Part shown: in pieces, positions 1 through 9,984 of the stretch
Layout of the letters: each line of letters opens with the position of its first letter
How positions within the stretch are numbered: the first letter of the stretch is position 1
Notes under the pieces: model-generated
Seen by the model: only the letters and a program-made list of their open reading frames with translations
The model's database searches: none
What the model was told of the DNA's origin: nothing
Translations under genes and position numbers: made by a program
NCBI GenBank assembly: GCA_020636475.1
Contig: JACJXU010000011.1
Coordinates: 15,545-79,544 of the forward strand
DNA from: Chitinophagales bacterium
GTDB lineage: Bacteria; Bacteroidota; Bacteroidia; Chitinophagales; UBA2359
DNA length: 64,000 nucleotides
Reading direction: 5' to 3'

Positions 1-2
1 AA

Positions 3-332
3 GACAAGCCCATCAGAGAATACATAGAAATTAACAAAAAAAGAGACGGTATTTCTAAAGAATATTTTGACAACGGAAATGTAGCCAAACTCGCCCAATA
101 CGTACAAGGTAAAAAAACAGGCGTGGAATACGAATGGTATCCTACCGGCGAACTAAAAAGTCTTACCACTTACCTCAAAAATGCGCGCACCGGCGAGTTT
201 ATGGGCTGGTACAAAAGCGGCAAAATGATGTACAACGGCTATTTGATTGATGGATTGCCCCGCGAACCAATTACGCGCTGGACGGAAGACGGAAAAGTGA
301 AAAAAGACGGCGATGGCGGCAAAAAGAAATAG
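3..332 (+). CDS. MORN/YwqK-like repeat protein, C-terminal part (5' end outside window)
   Basis: The frame is open from base 3, so this is the last ~109 residues of a gene that begins before the window. The visible part holds repeats of the form 'G.....Y..NG.l......G...G....Y..G.l', for example EYFDNGNVAKLAQY and EYEWYPTGELKS, typical of the MORN-like repeat found in YwqK-type proteins (established family pattern). These repeats form short beta-hairpins, and the biochemical role of most bacterial members is unknown. The C-terminus is lysine and glycine rich (DGDGGKKK). The GTG at 123 is an internal codon and not a convincing start, because the repeats continue upstream of it. Confidence 0.7.
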   Translation, partial: DKPIREYIEINKKRDGISKEYFDNGNVAKLAQYVQGKKTGVEYEWYPTGELKSLTTYLKNARTGEFMGWYKSGKMMYNGYLIDGLPREPITRWTEDGKVKKDGDGGKKK

Positions 333-650
333 TGCCAAAATCGAATAATGATTGCGTATTAAAAAAGGAAATCGCATCCTCATTTACATAATTTTCGTGC
401 AGTTTTCGTATAAGAAAAAAGTGTCCTTTCTTTTGCTTCGTTTTCTTTGGACAAGCAAAAAAAATGAAGCAACCCAAAGCATAGTCTTGCACCCAAGGTT
501 GCAGGGCAGATACTTACACTTGATAATCCCTAAGCCGATATGCAACTTTCAAACTGTTTTGGTATAATTTGTATAACAAACATGAAACAAAAGAGGCTGT
601 CTATACTTCTCGGACAGCCTCTTTTTATTTTCAAATTTTAGGTACACAAA
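333..650. other. Intergenic region between convergent genes
   Basis: No convincing gene is seen. The two weak frames here (near 352-567 plus and 271-492 minus) are low-complexity and start inside a pyrimidine-rich tract. The region contains a perfect 22-nt mirror repeat at 427-448 and a strong hairpin terminator at 589-626. Confidence 0.6.
589..626. terminator. Rho-independent terminator, downstream of the minus-strand subtilase
   Basis: A 13-bp stem (AAAAGAGGCTGTC paired with GACAGCCTCTTTT) with an 11-nt loop is followed by a T tract. It lies 25 bases past the stop codon of the minus-strand protease gene. With A and T tracts on both sides it could work in both directions. Confidence 0.8.
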
Positions 651-3600
651 CTAACGACTTATAATAAGTTTTTGCGTAATCCAAGTGCTTGTTTGAGGTG
701 TATAAAACTGTATCAGATATACGCCATTGCAGTACGTACTCATGTCTATGTTTTGGCTTGATGTACCCGCAATAGTTTGCTGTAAAACCACCCGTCCATC
801 TGCCGACAGCATCCGCAACAAAGCATCGCTTGCAGCGAAGTTTTCTACCACAATCTTATCGCGAGCCGGATTGGGCAAAACCGAAAAAAGAGGTTCTTCT
901 TTGTACATTCCTTGCGTAAGCGCACTCAACAATTCATAGCCGCCTTCGGTATTTGCTGATTTGTTGGAAACACAATCCTGAATAATCGCCGCAAAATCGC
1001 AACCACTTACTGCCTGAAAATTTTCGGTAAGGTCTATATAATCCGCCGCAAAATAACTCACATCTGCTCCCGAAGCAATCGTATTATCTGCCGAAATCCA
1101 ATTGGAAGAATTAATGGAAATAATGCCACTGCCAGTAGTGTAGTCCGTAGTTTCTTGGTAATTGCTCAAACAGGTATTTCCCGCATTGATAAATACAGTA
1201 TAATCTTCTACTTCGCCATAAAGAAAACTCTCACAAGGACCTTGCGAAACCGTATTCGATGGCGTGCCACTATTGGGATTCACATATTTCATAGATACAC
1301 GCATGCGCGCAGCACCCACCGTAGCCGTAGCAGGAATGGTAATATTGCCGCTCATAGTGGAAGAAGTAGTTCCTCCGGCATCAAAAGCCAATTCATTGGC
1401 ATCTGCAAAGTCGCCATCGCCATTATAGTCAATGTATATTTTAAAATACTCGGAAAAAGTACCATTGAAAAAATTAGGCGTAATGGAAAAAGGAATCGTT
1501 TGCTCCAAACTCACGGTTTCACTTATATCGCCAAAGTCGCCATAGCCGCCATCATTTCCCGAACTATTGTTAATACTGCCAAAAGTAAAATTCTCAATCC
1601 ACTCTTCGCTGCTATTTTGCCCACCGGAACTGCAATAAGTAGTACAGTCCAAAGCATATTCCGAAAGTGCGTTTATGTAATTATTGAGGGTTATTTGGTC
1701 ATTATTGCCATTAGAAACACTGAGCGTAACAGCATACGAGCCAGCTTCATTGTAAACTACCGTTGGATTTGCCAAAGTAGAAGTTGATGGCGTACCGCCC
1801 GGAAAAGACCACAACCACGAACTAACTGCCGGATTGGCGGCTGAAACATCGCTAAAAGATACAGTTAGTGGCGCGCAACCCGCTTGTGTATCCGCCTGTA
1901 TTGATGCTTGTATAGTACCCGCAGGCAAGGTGCAAGTGCTGCTAAGGCGTACGTTATCTACAAAAATATTGTTTCCATAATCATTTAGCACCTGAAACTT
2001 TATTTTAATATTGTTAAAATTATCGTAGGCACTCAAATCTATTTCCGGGCAAGTTACACTCGTTACGGCAGCATAGCACCAATCTTGCTCTGATGTAGGA
2101 ATAAAATTGGTCGTAATTAAGTAGCCCGTAGCAAAATTCCCTGTGCCGTTTTCCGCTCCTTGAAACAAAGTAATTGGATACGTAGCTCCGCCATCAGTAG
2201 ATAAAAATACACTTAACTGGTCGCTGTAATCTGCCGAATAGCGACGATGCGCATAATCAAAACTCAAGGATACATTGTTTTTGCCACTAAAATCAAGTAT
2301 AGGCGAAACCATTTCATCTATTTGCCCTTGTGAATTATAATTATAACAGTTTACATACACCGCCTGACTACCTGACTGTGTTCCGCCAACACTTATTGTT
2401 TGCCACGTAATGCCCGCATCAGGATTACTTACTACCCAGCCACCAAAGCCACTTTCAAAACCATTTTCGTAGAAAATATATCTCCCATTTACAACATCAA
2501 TGTTTATGTAATTGGTATAAGTGTTGGTATTGCTGCCAAACTGGTTGGTAGCCGTAAGACTCACTTGATAAACGCCATCAGTATTGTACGTTACACTCGG
2601 ATTTTGCTGTGTAGAACTTGAGGGCGTTCCTCCCGGAAAAGACCAAGACCAAGCCGTAGGATTGTTGGTAGATAAATCCGTAAACTGTACCATTGTACCC
2701 GGACACATTGCTTCATTCGCATCGGAGGTAAATTGTACAATAGGCGGCGCATTGGGATTTACACACGTCAAGGCGGCTTGTGCATTGATGCGTCCCGCGC
2801 CTAACTGACCAATATAACTGCTGTTTTGTGCATCAATATTATCGGCAGAAGCAGTAATACAACTTTCTATTTCATCGGGCGTGAGATTAGTTTGGTACGA
2901 TTTCATCAATCCACACAAACCCGCTACCAAAGGACAAGCCATAGAAGTACCGGAATAATTGGTGTACGAACTGTTACTTCCGGCAACGGTACTCAATATA
3001 TTGCTGCCCGGAGCAGTAATGTCCACCCACGTTCCGTAGTTGGAAAAACTCGATTTCGCATCGGTTTCGGCAGAAGATGCTACACTTATTACATAATTGT
3101 ATGCGGCAGGATAAAAGGCAGTATTCACATTGCTGTTTCCGGCAGCAGCTACCAATGTAATGCCTTGATTGTGTGCCTGATTAAAAATATTTTGCTCAGT
3201 AGTAGAAAAACCGCCGCCGCCCCACGACATACTGATTACATCTGCTCCGGCAGCAATAGCATACTGAATACCCAAATATCCTTCTTCAATGTATTGTGGG
3301 TCGCCGTTGTCGCCGGTACATTTTACGGGTAAAATTTTGTTGCTAAATCCAATAGATGCAATGCCCAAACCATTGTTGGTAGCACCACTGGCAATACCCG
3401 AACAGTGCGTTCCGTGCGAAAAACTGCTATTCGATGCCGAAGCAGGAGGATTGGGATTATTGTCGTTGTCGGCTACGTCAAAACCATTTACATCGTCTAT
3501 GTAGCCGTTGTTATCGTCGTCAATACCATTTCCGGCTATTTCGTTTGGATTCGTGTAAATATTGGGTGCCAAATCCTGATGCGTTATTTTACAAGCGTCA

Positions 3601-4082
3601 TCTACAATAGCTACCAATGCGTTTCCTCCTTGATGAATGTCCCACGCGCCGGCAGCATTTATTTTGGTGAGATGCCATTGCGAACTTAGTTGCGGGTCGT
3701 TGGGTGTAAATACTGGTTTGTTGAGGGGAATTTTTTCGGCATATTCGATAAAATCTAAGGACATTAGTGCTTCAATAAGATTGTCCACCTCAGCAGGATT
3801 GGCAAATTCCAGTTGATAAGTCCGGTCGAAAATAGGCGTTCGCAACAAATAAAAAGGCTTGTGTAAATTTGATACACCAAAATTTTTAAAAATATCTTCG
3901 ATAGCCGCCAAGTCTGCAATAGTGTTAGCCGGAGAGTTCTCCACCAATTCAATGGCAGATTTGTTAGAAATTTTTAGATACAATTTTCCATCTTGGTAGT
4001 CAGGGTAAATCGTTTGCGCAGAAAGTGCAAAACTGATGAGCATACAAAACACAAAAGCAAAAATGGGCATTAAGCGATTCAT
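651..4082 (-). CDS. Subtilisin-like S8 peptidase with PKD domains and T9SS sorting domain
   Basis: Secreted serine protease of about 1,143 residues. The ATG at 4082 is preferred over the upstream one at 4112 because it begins a clean signal peptide (MNRLMPIFAFVFCMLISFALSA). The catalytic triad is visible: Asp near residue 159 (AIVDDACKITHQDL), His near 224 (SHGTHCSGIASG) and Ser near 378 (SGTSMACPLVAG), with the oxyanion Asn in AAAGNSN. The Asp motif reads DDA where the family usually has DTG. Downstream lie a PKD domain (WSWSFPGGTPSSSTQQNP), a jelly-roll-like segment, a second PKD domain (WLWSFPGGTPSTST), a GEVEDYTV segment common in Bacteroidota exoproteins, and a type A T9SS domain (FSVLPNPARDKIVVENF ... 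QKLIISR). It is probably exported across the outer membrane and surface-attached or released. Confidence 0.93.
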   Translation of the reverse strand: MNRLMPIFAFVFCMLISFALSAQTIYPDYQDGKLYLKISNKSAIELVENSPANTIADLAAIEDIFKNFGVSNLHKPFYLLRTPIFDRTYQLEFANPAEVDNLIEALMSLDFIEYAEKIPLNKPVFTPNDPQLSSQWHLTKINAAGAWDIHQGGNALVAIVDDACKITHQDLAPNIYTNPNEIAGNGIDDDNNGYIDDVNGFDVADNDNNPNPPASASNSSFSHGTHCSGIASGATNNGLGIASIGFSNKILPVKCTGDNGDPQYIEEGYLGIQYAIAAGADVISMSWGGGGFSTTEQNIFNQAHNQGITLVAAAGNSNVNTAFYPAAYNYVISVASSAETDAKSSFSNYGTWVDITAPGSNILSTVAGSNSSYTNYSGTSMACPLVAGLCGLMKSYQTNLTPDEIESCITASADNIDAQNSSYIGQLGAGRINAQAALTCVNPNAPPIVQFTSDANEAMCPGTMVQFTDLSTNNPTAWSWSFPGGTPSSSTQQNPSVTYNTDGVYQVSLTATNQFGSNTNTYTNYINIDVVNGRYIFYENGFESGFGGWVVSNPDAGITWQTISVGGTQSGSQAVYVNCYNYNSQGQIDEMVSPILDFSGKNNVSLSFDYAHRRYSADYSDQLSVFLSTDGGATYPITLFQGAENGTGNFATGYLITTNFIPTSEQDWCYAAVTSVTCPEIDLSAYDNFNNIKIKFQVLNDYGNNIFVDNVRLSSTCTLPAGTIQASIQADTQAGCAPLTVSFSDVSAANPAVSSWLWSFPGGTPSTSTLANPTVVYNEAGSYAVTLSVSNGNNDQITLNNYINALSEYALDCTTYCSSGGQNSSEEWIENFTFGSINNSSGNDGGYGDFGDISETVSLEQTIPFSITPNFFNGTFSEYFKIYIDYNGDGDFADANELAFDAGGTTSSTMSGNITIPATATVGAARMRVSMKYVNPNSGTPSNTVSQGPCESFLYGEVEDYTVFINAGNTCLSNYQETTDYTTGSGIISINSSNWISADNTIASGADVSYFAADYIDLTENFQAVSGCDFAAIIQDCVSNKSANTEGGYELLSALTQGMYKEEPLFSVLPNPARDKIVVENFAASDALLRMLSADGRVVLQQTIAGTSSQNIDMSTYCNGVYLIQFYTPQTSTWITQKLIISR

Positions 4083-4243
4083 AATCGTGGGGTTATTTTT
4101 GTAAAAAAGCAAATAAACGGCTACTCAAGAAATTGAGCGCCGCTAAAATTAGAAAATTGCTTTGAAATAGCCTAAAAAATGGCGTTGAAAAAGAAGTTTA
4201 TGTATTATGAATTACAAAAAACTATGTTTTAAGCTATAAAAAC

Positions 4244-5332
4244 CTACTCAAACGGATTGGAAAAAGCCGGATTATTTACAAAAGCCGTATCTGTAAGCGT
4301 ATGTAAAAAAGCGATAAGGTCAGATTTTTGCTGTGCGGTAAGTCCCACGCCACCCGGCGACTCCGACTGTATAATAGGATGCAAAGTAGGCGATGCCTCA
4401 ATACCGGAACTGTAATGGTCTAATACTTCTTCGAGTGTGTTAAAGCGTCCATCGTGCATATACGGTGCCGTAAGCGCAATGTTGCGCAAGGTAGGCGCGC
4501 GAAACAAGCCGTTGTCGGTGGTTTTTCCACTAATGGCTCCCAAACCTAAATCACTAAACTGACTCGCATTCGCTACCGCATCTAAACCATTATTGCCAAA
4601 AGAATTATCGGTAAAAAGAATACTGCCGTGGCAGTGGAAACAGTTTCCTTTTTCATTTTCAAACAATTCGTAACCGCGCAATTCTTCTTCCGAAAAAAAC
4701 ACCCCGGAACCATTTTGGCGCGCCAAATCGAATTTTGAAGTTTGGGAAATAAGCGTACGCTCGAACTGTGCAATAGCTTTTACCGCCATATTTCGGTCGG
4801 GAATATCATTGCCAAAAGCGTTTCCGAACATTTCGGGATACACGGCAGAGCGTTGGAGGCGTTTTTCCACTTCTTCCCAAGCAATATTCAACTCCAACGG
4901 ATGTTCTACCGGGCCCAATGCCTGTTCTTCTAAAGAAGCATTGCGTCCGTCCCACATCAATTTATTAGGATAAGCAACATTAACCAATGCCATCGCTTGG
5001 CGCGTTCCGGGCAAATCGTCCACGCCAATACTAAAACGATTCGGGTCGGAAAAAGCATGCTCCTGCACGTGGCACGAAGCACAAGACATACTACTATCGC
5101 GAGAAATAATGGGGTCGTAGAAAAGCATTCTTCCCAAAGCGATTCCCTCCACTGTGGTCGGATTATCGACTGGAATAGGTATAGACGGAAAAGCAGAAGA
5201 TATTGCTATTTCAAAAGCTGTTGGTTGGGGATATTCTTTTTTTGGCTCCGGCAGTTCGTCTTTGCAAGCATTTATACTCATAAAAACAAGCAATACACCC
5301 AATACTTTTTGTATAGCTAAAAATTTAAACAT
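4244..5332 (-). CDS. Di-haem cytochrome c peroxidase (MauG/CcpA-like), lipoprotein
   Basis: Two CxxCH haem-attachment motifs are visible, CASCH near residue 84 and CFHCH near 232, in the order and spacing of bacterial di-haem peroxidases (family knowledge). The family reduces hydrogen peroxide in the periplasm, and MauG-type members oxidise protein partners instead. ATG 5332 gives MFKFLAIQKVLGVLLVFMSI followed by NAC, a lipoprotein signal with Cys near residue 23; the ATG at 5371 would add 13 residues ahead of it. Other family hallmarks are the segment around LMWDGRNASLEEQALGP and the C-terminal APYMHDGRFNTLEEV. It lies between two T9SS cargo genes on the same strand. Peroxidase versus MauG-like activity cannot be told from sequence alone. 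Confidence 0.9.
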   Translation of the reverse strand: MFKFLAIQKVLGVLLVFMSINACKDELPEPKKEYPQPTAFEIAISSAFPSIPIPVDNPTTVEGIALGRMLFYDPIISRDSSMSCASCHVQEHAFSDPNRFSIGVDDLPGTRQAMALVNVAYPNKLMWDGRNASLEEQALGPVEHPLELNIAWEEVEKRLQRSAVYPEMFGNAFGNDIPDRNMAVKAIAQFERTLISQTSKFDLARQNGSGVFFSEEELRGYELFENEKGNCFHCHGSILFTDNSFGNNGLDAVANASQFSDLGLGAISGKTTDNGLFRAPTLRNIALTAPYMHDGRFNTLEEVLDHYSSGIEASPTLHPIIQSESPGGVGLTAQQKSDLIAFLHTLTDTAFVNNPAFSNPFE

Positions 5333-5390
5333 AAGAAAAATGTTTTTTGTACACACCACAAGGCTCTGCACAAATATATAACAAAAATTC

Positions 5391-8300
5391 CTATAAAATA
5401 ATTATCTTTCGACTAAACTTTTGTACTTTTTCTTCTATTACATTCAACAAATAAATTCCCGCAGGCAGTTGCGGCAGTGCTATCGAAATATCATTTTGTG
5501 TAGGTGATAGGCTCTTTCTAAAAATGCTGTTGCCCATCATATCGTGCAAATTAAGCATTGCCGAACTGTTCAAATTTTTGATAAAAACATGCACAATGTC
5601 ATGCCCCGGATTAGGAGCAACCATAATATCTAATGAAGTAAGCGGAGCAATATAAATCGGTTTTATTACGCCCTCGTTTTTCGCCGCGCCGCTACACGCT
5701 TGAATTTTGGCTTCAAAAAGAGAATTATTGTCGGCATTTACATTAAAACCTTCAGTAAAATCGAGGAAATTTCCCGCAGTATAACTCATCATTAAACCGA
5801 GATTAGCGGAAAATACAATACTATTGCTCGCTACAATGCTGTTCGTAGCCGATTGGTTATTCGATTGGTCTGTGCTGTTGTCGGCAGGATTGCCCAATAT
5901 TATATCTATTTCACACGCTGCCACCGAATAAGTGCAAGTTGGATAAGGAATAGCTGCCGTAGCATTGGTGGTTTCATTATCTAAGGCATTGATACCACTA
6001 AAAGTCCAATTATTAATATTAAAAACATTGCCGTCGGGTCCTGTATTATCTACTCGATATACCCAGCCGTCAAGATAATCCCAAGCCGTTCCACTACCCG
6101 AAGCATTGATATCGCCAAACACATCTATCACTTCGCCATTGCCAAACAATTCGATGGCATCATCACCATTTATTGCCATACTTCCACTGGTGTAGTCGGG
6201 CGCAAAACCAAAGAAATTGGTAAATTCGATAGATTCCGATGCAACAAAAATACACGTACCTGCGCTTACCGAAACAGCAGGAAAAGTAAATTCCTGTCCA
6301 TCAGTACCGCCGCCATTATTGGCAGAGCCAAGCCCATAAATGCTCAGGTCGGGAATGTCATTTAACACATATAATTCTACTCCTTTAGGCGCGCCACCTA
6401 CGAGCGGACCATCGTAAAGACCTGTAATAACCAAAGGTGCCGAGATGGTGGCACAAGCCTGTGGCGCAGTAAACAAATTAGTTCCCAAAAGTCCACAATT
6501 AAGGTCATCTGAAAACTGTACCCAAATATTTTTGGCATTCCCGTCCGCTGTAAGTGTAATGGTTTCGGTTTGCGGACTGGTGGTAATGGCAAATGATTGT
6601 CCTTCAATTAAAAGATTGCCCGTAGCAGGTTCGTTGATATATTCTACCGTAATAGCAACGGTGTATGTATTATCCACACTATTACAAGCGGAAGGTGTTC
6701 CGGCACTTACATTGGTAATTTCGCAATCGGTAGCAGGGCATTGTTGAATGGGAAAAGGCGTATTGGTTGTTACATTGGTTGTGCCGCCATTGAGTGCGCC
6801 TACGCCACCAAAGCTCCAATTAGTCAGTATAAAAGTATTTCCGTCAGGACCGCCCGCTACACGCGAAGCCCAACCGTCAAGGTATTCCCAAGCTGTTCCC
6901 GTACCATCTACATTTATATCGCCAAAAGTATCGCTCACGCTACCATTGCACAATACTTGTACTGCATCATCACCATTTATACTAATTGCAGCTTCAAAAT
7001 TTGCCGTACACCCAAAAAAGTTGCTAAACTCAAGTAGCGAATTGGTAACATAATAATATTCTCCCGCCAACAAAGAACCTGTTGGTAAAGTATAAGTAAT
7101 CGTACTGGTGCTTACACCATTAAAAGTAACCAAAATGCTATAAATGGATAAATCGGGAATATTATCCAAAGCTAAAAGCTCTACACCTTTGGGATATCCG
7201 CCAGCAAGTGTACCATCAAACACACCATTTATCACCAAAGGACATAAGGTTACACAAGCCGCAGCTGCTGTAAATGCAGCACTTTGAAAATACGCACACA
7301 GCGATTCGTCAGAAAAGTAGGCACTAATATCAACCGCAGCACCATTTGCCGTCAAGTTGGTTAGCGTTACTGTTTGCGGACTGCCCGTAACAGGAAAAGC
7401 CTGATTATTAACGACTAAGTTTCCGGTACTTGGCGCATCGCTATAGGTAAGTGTAACTTGTTGTGTATAAGTATTGGTTAAAGAATCGCAAGCGGTTTGT
7501 GTTCCTATACTCACATTGCTAATGTCGCAAAGCAAGTTGGGATTAGGATACGTTACACTCACTTTAAAAATAACCGGATAGTGGTCTGACATATGGTAAA
7601 GCTCATTTTTTACCGAAGAAGTGCCTTCGGAAGCATTACCATCTAAAGGCACACCCTCCGAACCAAATGTTTTATAAGAATTGTTAATATACACCACATC
7701 GCCAATACTACTGTTTCCATTTCCCTGCAAAAGTGTTTCATCGTTCATAAACAAAAAATCGAAACGGTCGTCTAAGCCGCCGCTAATGCCGCCATTGCCA
7801 AACAAATTGGTAATGCCGTTGCGTGTTGCTTGGGTAAAACTCGCCACACAACAAGGACTGGTACGTGTCCACGCACCTTTTACATCCGTAAGATAATTGT
7901 TGGAATAAGTAGTCGCATCGGTAAGCGTTTGGTAGCCGGTTTCTGTTTCGTTGTAAAAATTACAATCGCCGCCCACAATAATATTACTATTTGTCAAAGC
8001 AGTAGTATTTTCCAAGTAATTCATCAAGTCCACACAGCCTACGCGTCTTATATCTTCGTCGGTAGAAGTGTCGGAGGCTTTGAGGTGTATGGCAAAAAAG
8101 TCTAAATAAGTTTTAATGCCGTGCTGCGAAAGATTAGGGTCATTGGCAAACGTGCGATAATGTGTATGACGGCGCGGTCCGGTATTTCCGTTGCTTGCCG
8201 TAGTCACTTGATTGATGTTGGTGGTGGACTCCAAACTTAGTTTTGCCGTATTGTAAAAAAACATATTTCCCAACTGGTCGCTTGCATAAGCCGAAAAAGT

Positions 8301-8600
8301 ATTGGTACGGGCGTAAGTTTTTGTACTCAACGCATTTAGCTCACTAAGCAAAAGGTCGGCAGCCCAAGCGTTGTAACCCACAAATTCTTCCATCAAAACA
8401 ACATCGGCATCGGCGGCAACTACGATAGCGGCAAAATCGGCAGCGCGCGCATTGTCATTTCCGAGAGGGTCGTTGTTTTGCGGATTAGGGAAATTGAGCA
8501 AATTGTAAGTCATTACCGTAAGTGTATCATCTTGTGCAAAAAGTGAGACACTCCATTGGCACAACCATAAGGCTATTATGATAAAGTGAGTATTTTTCAT
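5391..8600 (-). CDS. Secreted endonuclease/exonuclease/phosphatase-family protein with duplicated lamin-tail-like domains and T9SS domain
   Basis: A 1,069-residue exoprotein. A signal peptide ends near SLFAQ. Residues ~25-350 form an EEP domain with its conserved landmarks: MTYNLLNF, the acidic VVLMEEF, IHLKAS, GGDCNFYNE and the terminal MSDHYPVIF near 337. A two-part module then occurs twice: a beta-sandwich segment (CDISNVSIGTQTACDS, later CEITNVSAGTPSACNS) followed by a lamin-tail-like segment (PLVINGVFDGTLAGGYPKG, later PLVITGLYDGPLVGGAPKG). A T9SS type A domain ends the protein (VAPNPGHDIVHVFIKN ... SRKIIIL). EEP proteins cleave nucleic acids or phosphoesters. An extracellular DNase used for nutrients or biofilm turnover is plausible but is inference; the substrate is not shown by the sequence. 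Confidence 0.9.
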   Translation of the reverse strand: MKNTHFIIIALWLCQWSVSLFAQDDTLTVMTYNLLNFPNPQNNDPLGNDNARAADFAAIVVAADADVVLMEEFVGYNAWAADLLLSELNALSTKTYARTNTFSAYASDQLGNMFFYNTAKLSLESTTNINQVTTASNGNTGPRRHTHYRTFANDPNLSQHGIKTYLDFFAIHLKASDTSTDEDIRRVGCVDLMNYLENTTALTNSNIIVGGDCNFYNETETGYQTLTDATTYSNNYLTDVKGAWTRTSPCCVASFTQATRNGITNLFGNGGISGGLDDRFDFLFMNDETLLQGNGNSSIGDVVYINNSYKTFGSEGVPLDGNASEGTSSVKNELYHMSDHYPVIFKVSVTYPNPNLLCDISNVSIGTQTACDSLTNTYTQQVTLTYSDAPSTGNLVVNNQAFPVTGSPQTVTLTNLTANGAAVDISAYFSDESLCAYFQSAAFTAAAACVTLCPLVINGVFDGTLAGGYPKGVELLALDNIPDLSIYSILVTFNGVSTSTITYTLPTGSLLAGEYYYVTNSLLEFSNFFGCTANFEAAISINGDDAVQVLCNGSVSDTFGDINVDGTGTAWEYLDGWASRVAGGPDGNTFILTNWSFGGVGALNGGTTNVTTNTPFPIQQCPATDCEITNVSAGTPSACNSVDNTYTVAITVEYINEPATGNLLIEGQSFAITTSPQTETITLTADGNAKNIWVQFSDDLNCGLLGTNLFTAPQACATISAPLVITGLYDGPLVGGAPKGVELYVLNDIPDLSIYGLGSANNGGGTDGQEFTFPAVSVSAGTCIFVASESIEFTNFFGFAPDYTSGSMAINGDDAIELFGNGEVIDVFGDINASGSGTAWDYLDGWVYRVDNTGPDGNVFNINNWTFSGINALDNETTNATAAIPYPTCTYSVAACEIDIILGNPADNSTDQSNNQSATNSIVASNSIVFSANLGLMMSYTAGNFLDFTEGFNVNADNNSLFEAKIQACSGAAKNEGVIKPIYIAPLTSLDIMVAPNPGHDIVHVFIKNLNSSAMLNLHDMMGNSIFRKSLSPTQNDISIALPQLPAGIYLLNVIEEKVQKFSRKIIIL

Positions 8601-8985
8601 ATTATTTTAAATATACAGTGTGTGTTTTTAGAAAAGTCGGGCAATATACAACAAAAACCTTAATATTAAGCGATTTATATAAAATAAAAAAAAATATTCG
8701 AGAAAAATTATTCTCATTTTAAAATATTTTATTAGATTTGTTTGTTTGTTTGATAAAAGTCTTGTTGTTCGTTATAAAAAGAAGTTTACTACCTCAAATA
8801 AAATGCCATAATGATAAAAAATACTGCCTTTTATATATTTGAGATAATATTTACAAACAGCTGCAAAATGATCTTGATTTGTTCTTCAAGTTGGCGAGCA
8901 AAATATTGTACAAGGGTCAATCCGGCAGCTTAACATCGGAATTTAGGCTATAATTTTTTTCTCATAACCGAAAAACACAAACACT
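8601..8985. other. AT-rich intergenic region between divergent genes
   Basis: No gene is seen in these 385 bases. It must carry the promoters of the EEP protein (minus) and the DUF6624 protein (plus). A TATATTTG element at 8834-8841 matches the -7 consensus on the plus strand but has no matching -33 element. A short (TTTG) run occurs near 8738-8751. Confidence 0.4.
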
Positions 8986-9951
8986 ATGAAAATAAGCATC
9001 ACCGCAATTTTTATTTTTATTTGCTCATTGGCTTACGGGCAAAGTACCTACAAAACACTTATTTCAGAAGCCAGTATTTATTACAAAGAAAAGGATTACA
9101 AAAAATCGGTAGAAAAATACAAGGAAGCATTTAAAATTGAACAGAACAGTGGCAATGATGTATATAATGCGGCTTGTTCGGCAGCTTTGCTTGGAGAAAA
9201 GAATTTGGCTTTTAAATGGTTAAATGTTGCGTTTAAAAAAAATAATTGGTACAACATAAAACATTTAAAGAAAGATACAGATTTGGTTTCGTTGCACGAA
9301 AGTAAAAAGTGGGACAAACTGCTGAATGAAATGCAAGAAGCGATTGACATAAAAGAAGCGGATTATGACAAACCGCTCCAAGCTAAGTTGTTGGCAATTT
9401 TTGACGATGACCAAATAATAAGACGAGCCTATGTGGCAGCCCGTAATGAATTTGGATATCAAAGTAAGCAAGCCGACAGTCTGTCGAAAATAATGTTCTA
9501 CAGAGACAGCATCAACTTGATTAAGGTTACTGAAATTTTGGATCAGTATGGCTGGGTAGGTCCCGACAAAGTTGGAGAAGCAGCAAATCAAACATTGTTT
9601 TTGGTAATTCAACACGCCGACTTAGCAACTCAGCAAAAATACCTTCCGATGATGCGAGCGGCTGTAAAAAATAACAATGCCAGTAGCAAATCATTAGCCT
9701 TATTGGAAGATAGAGTAGCTTTGGGCGAAGGAAGAAGGCAAATTTATGGCAGTCAGATTGGCTACGATAATGATACAAATACGAGCTTTGTTTTACCGCT
9801 CGACGACCCCGACAATGTCGATAAACGCAGAGCAGAAGCAGGCTTGGGTCCAATTTCTGAGTATGTTATACAATGGAACATAATCTGGGACGCGGAAGAA
9901 TATAAAAAAACAACTGCCCAAAATAGAAGCAAAACAGCAAAAATAGCATAA
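8986..9951 (+). CDS. DUF6624 domain-containing secreted protein with N-terminal TPR-like segment
   Basis: 321 residues beginning with a signal peptide (MKISITAIFIFICSLAYGQ). Residues ~20-110 look like TPR repeats (YYKEKDYKKSVEKYKEAF, then DVYNAACSAALLGEKNLAFKWL). The rest matches the DUF6624 pattern: a DDDQIIRRAYV motif, GWVGPDKVG, IQHADLATQQKYLPMM, LEDRVALGEGRRQIYGSQ and a final DNVDKRRAEAGLGPISEY. The family has no known biochemical function. The gene stands alone on the plus strand between minus-strand genes, and nothing nearby suggests a role. Confidence 0.85.
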   Translation: MKISITAIFIFICSLAYGQSTYKTLISEASIYYKEKDYKKSVEKYKEAFKIEQNSGNDVYNAACSAALLGEKNLAFKWLNVAFKKNNWYNIKHLKKDTDLVSLHESKKWDKLLNEMQEAIDIKEADYDKPLQAKLLAIFDDDQIIRRAYVAARNEFGYQSKQADSLSKIMFYRDSINLIKVTEILDQYGWVGPDKVGEAANQTLFLVIQHADLATQQKYLPMMRAAVKNNNASSKSLALLEDRVALGEGRRQIYGSQIGYDNDTNTSFVLPLDDPDNVDKRRAEAGLGPISEYVIQWNIIWDAEEYKKTTAQNRSKTAKIA

Positions 9952-9984
9952 GTCATTAATAGTCTTTGACAAAAGATAGGAAAT

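Noticed and set aside
1155..1787. Long open plus-strand frame (210 residues) opposite the subtilase
   Set aside because: It is the complement of a clearly coding PKD/T9SS protein, has no domain features, and is a composition shadow.
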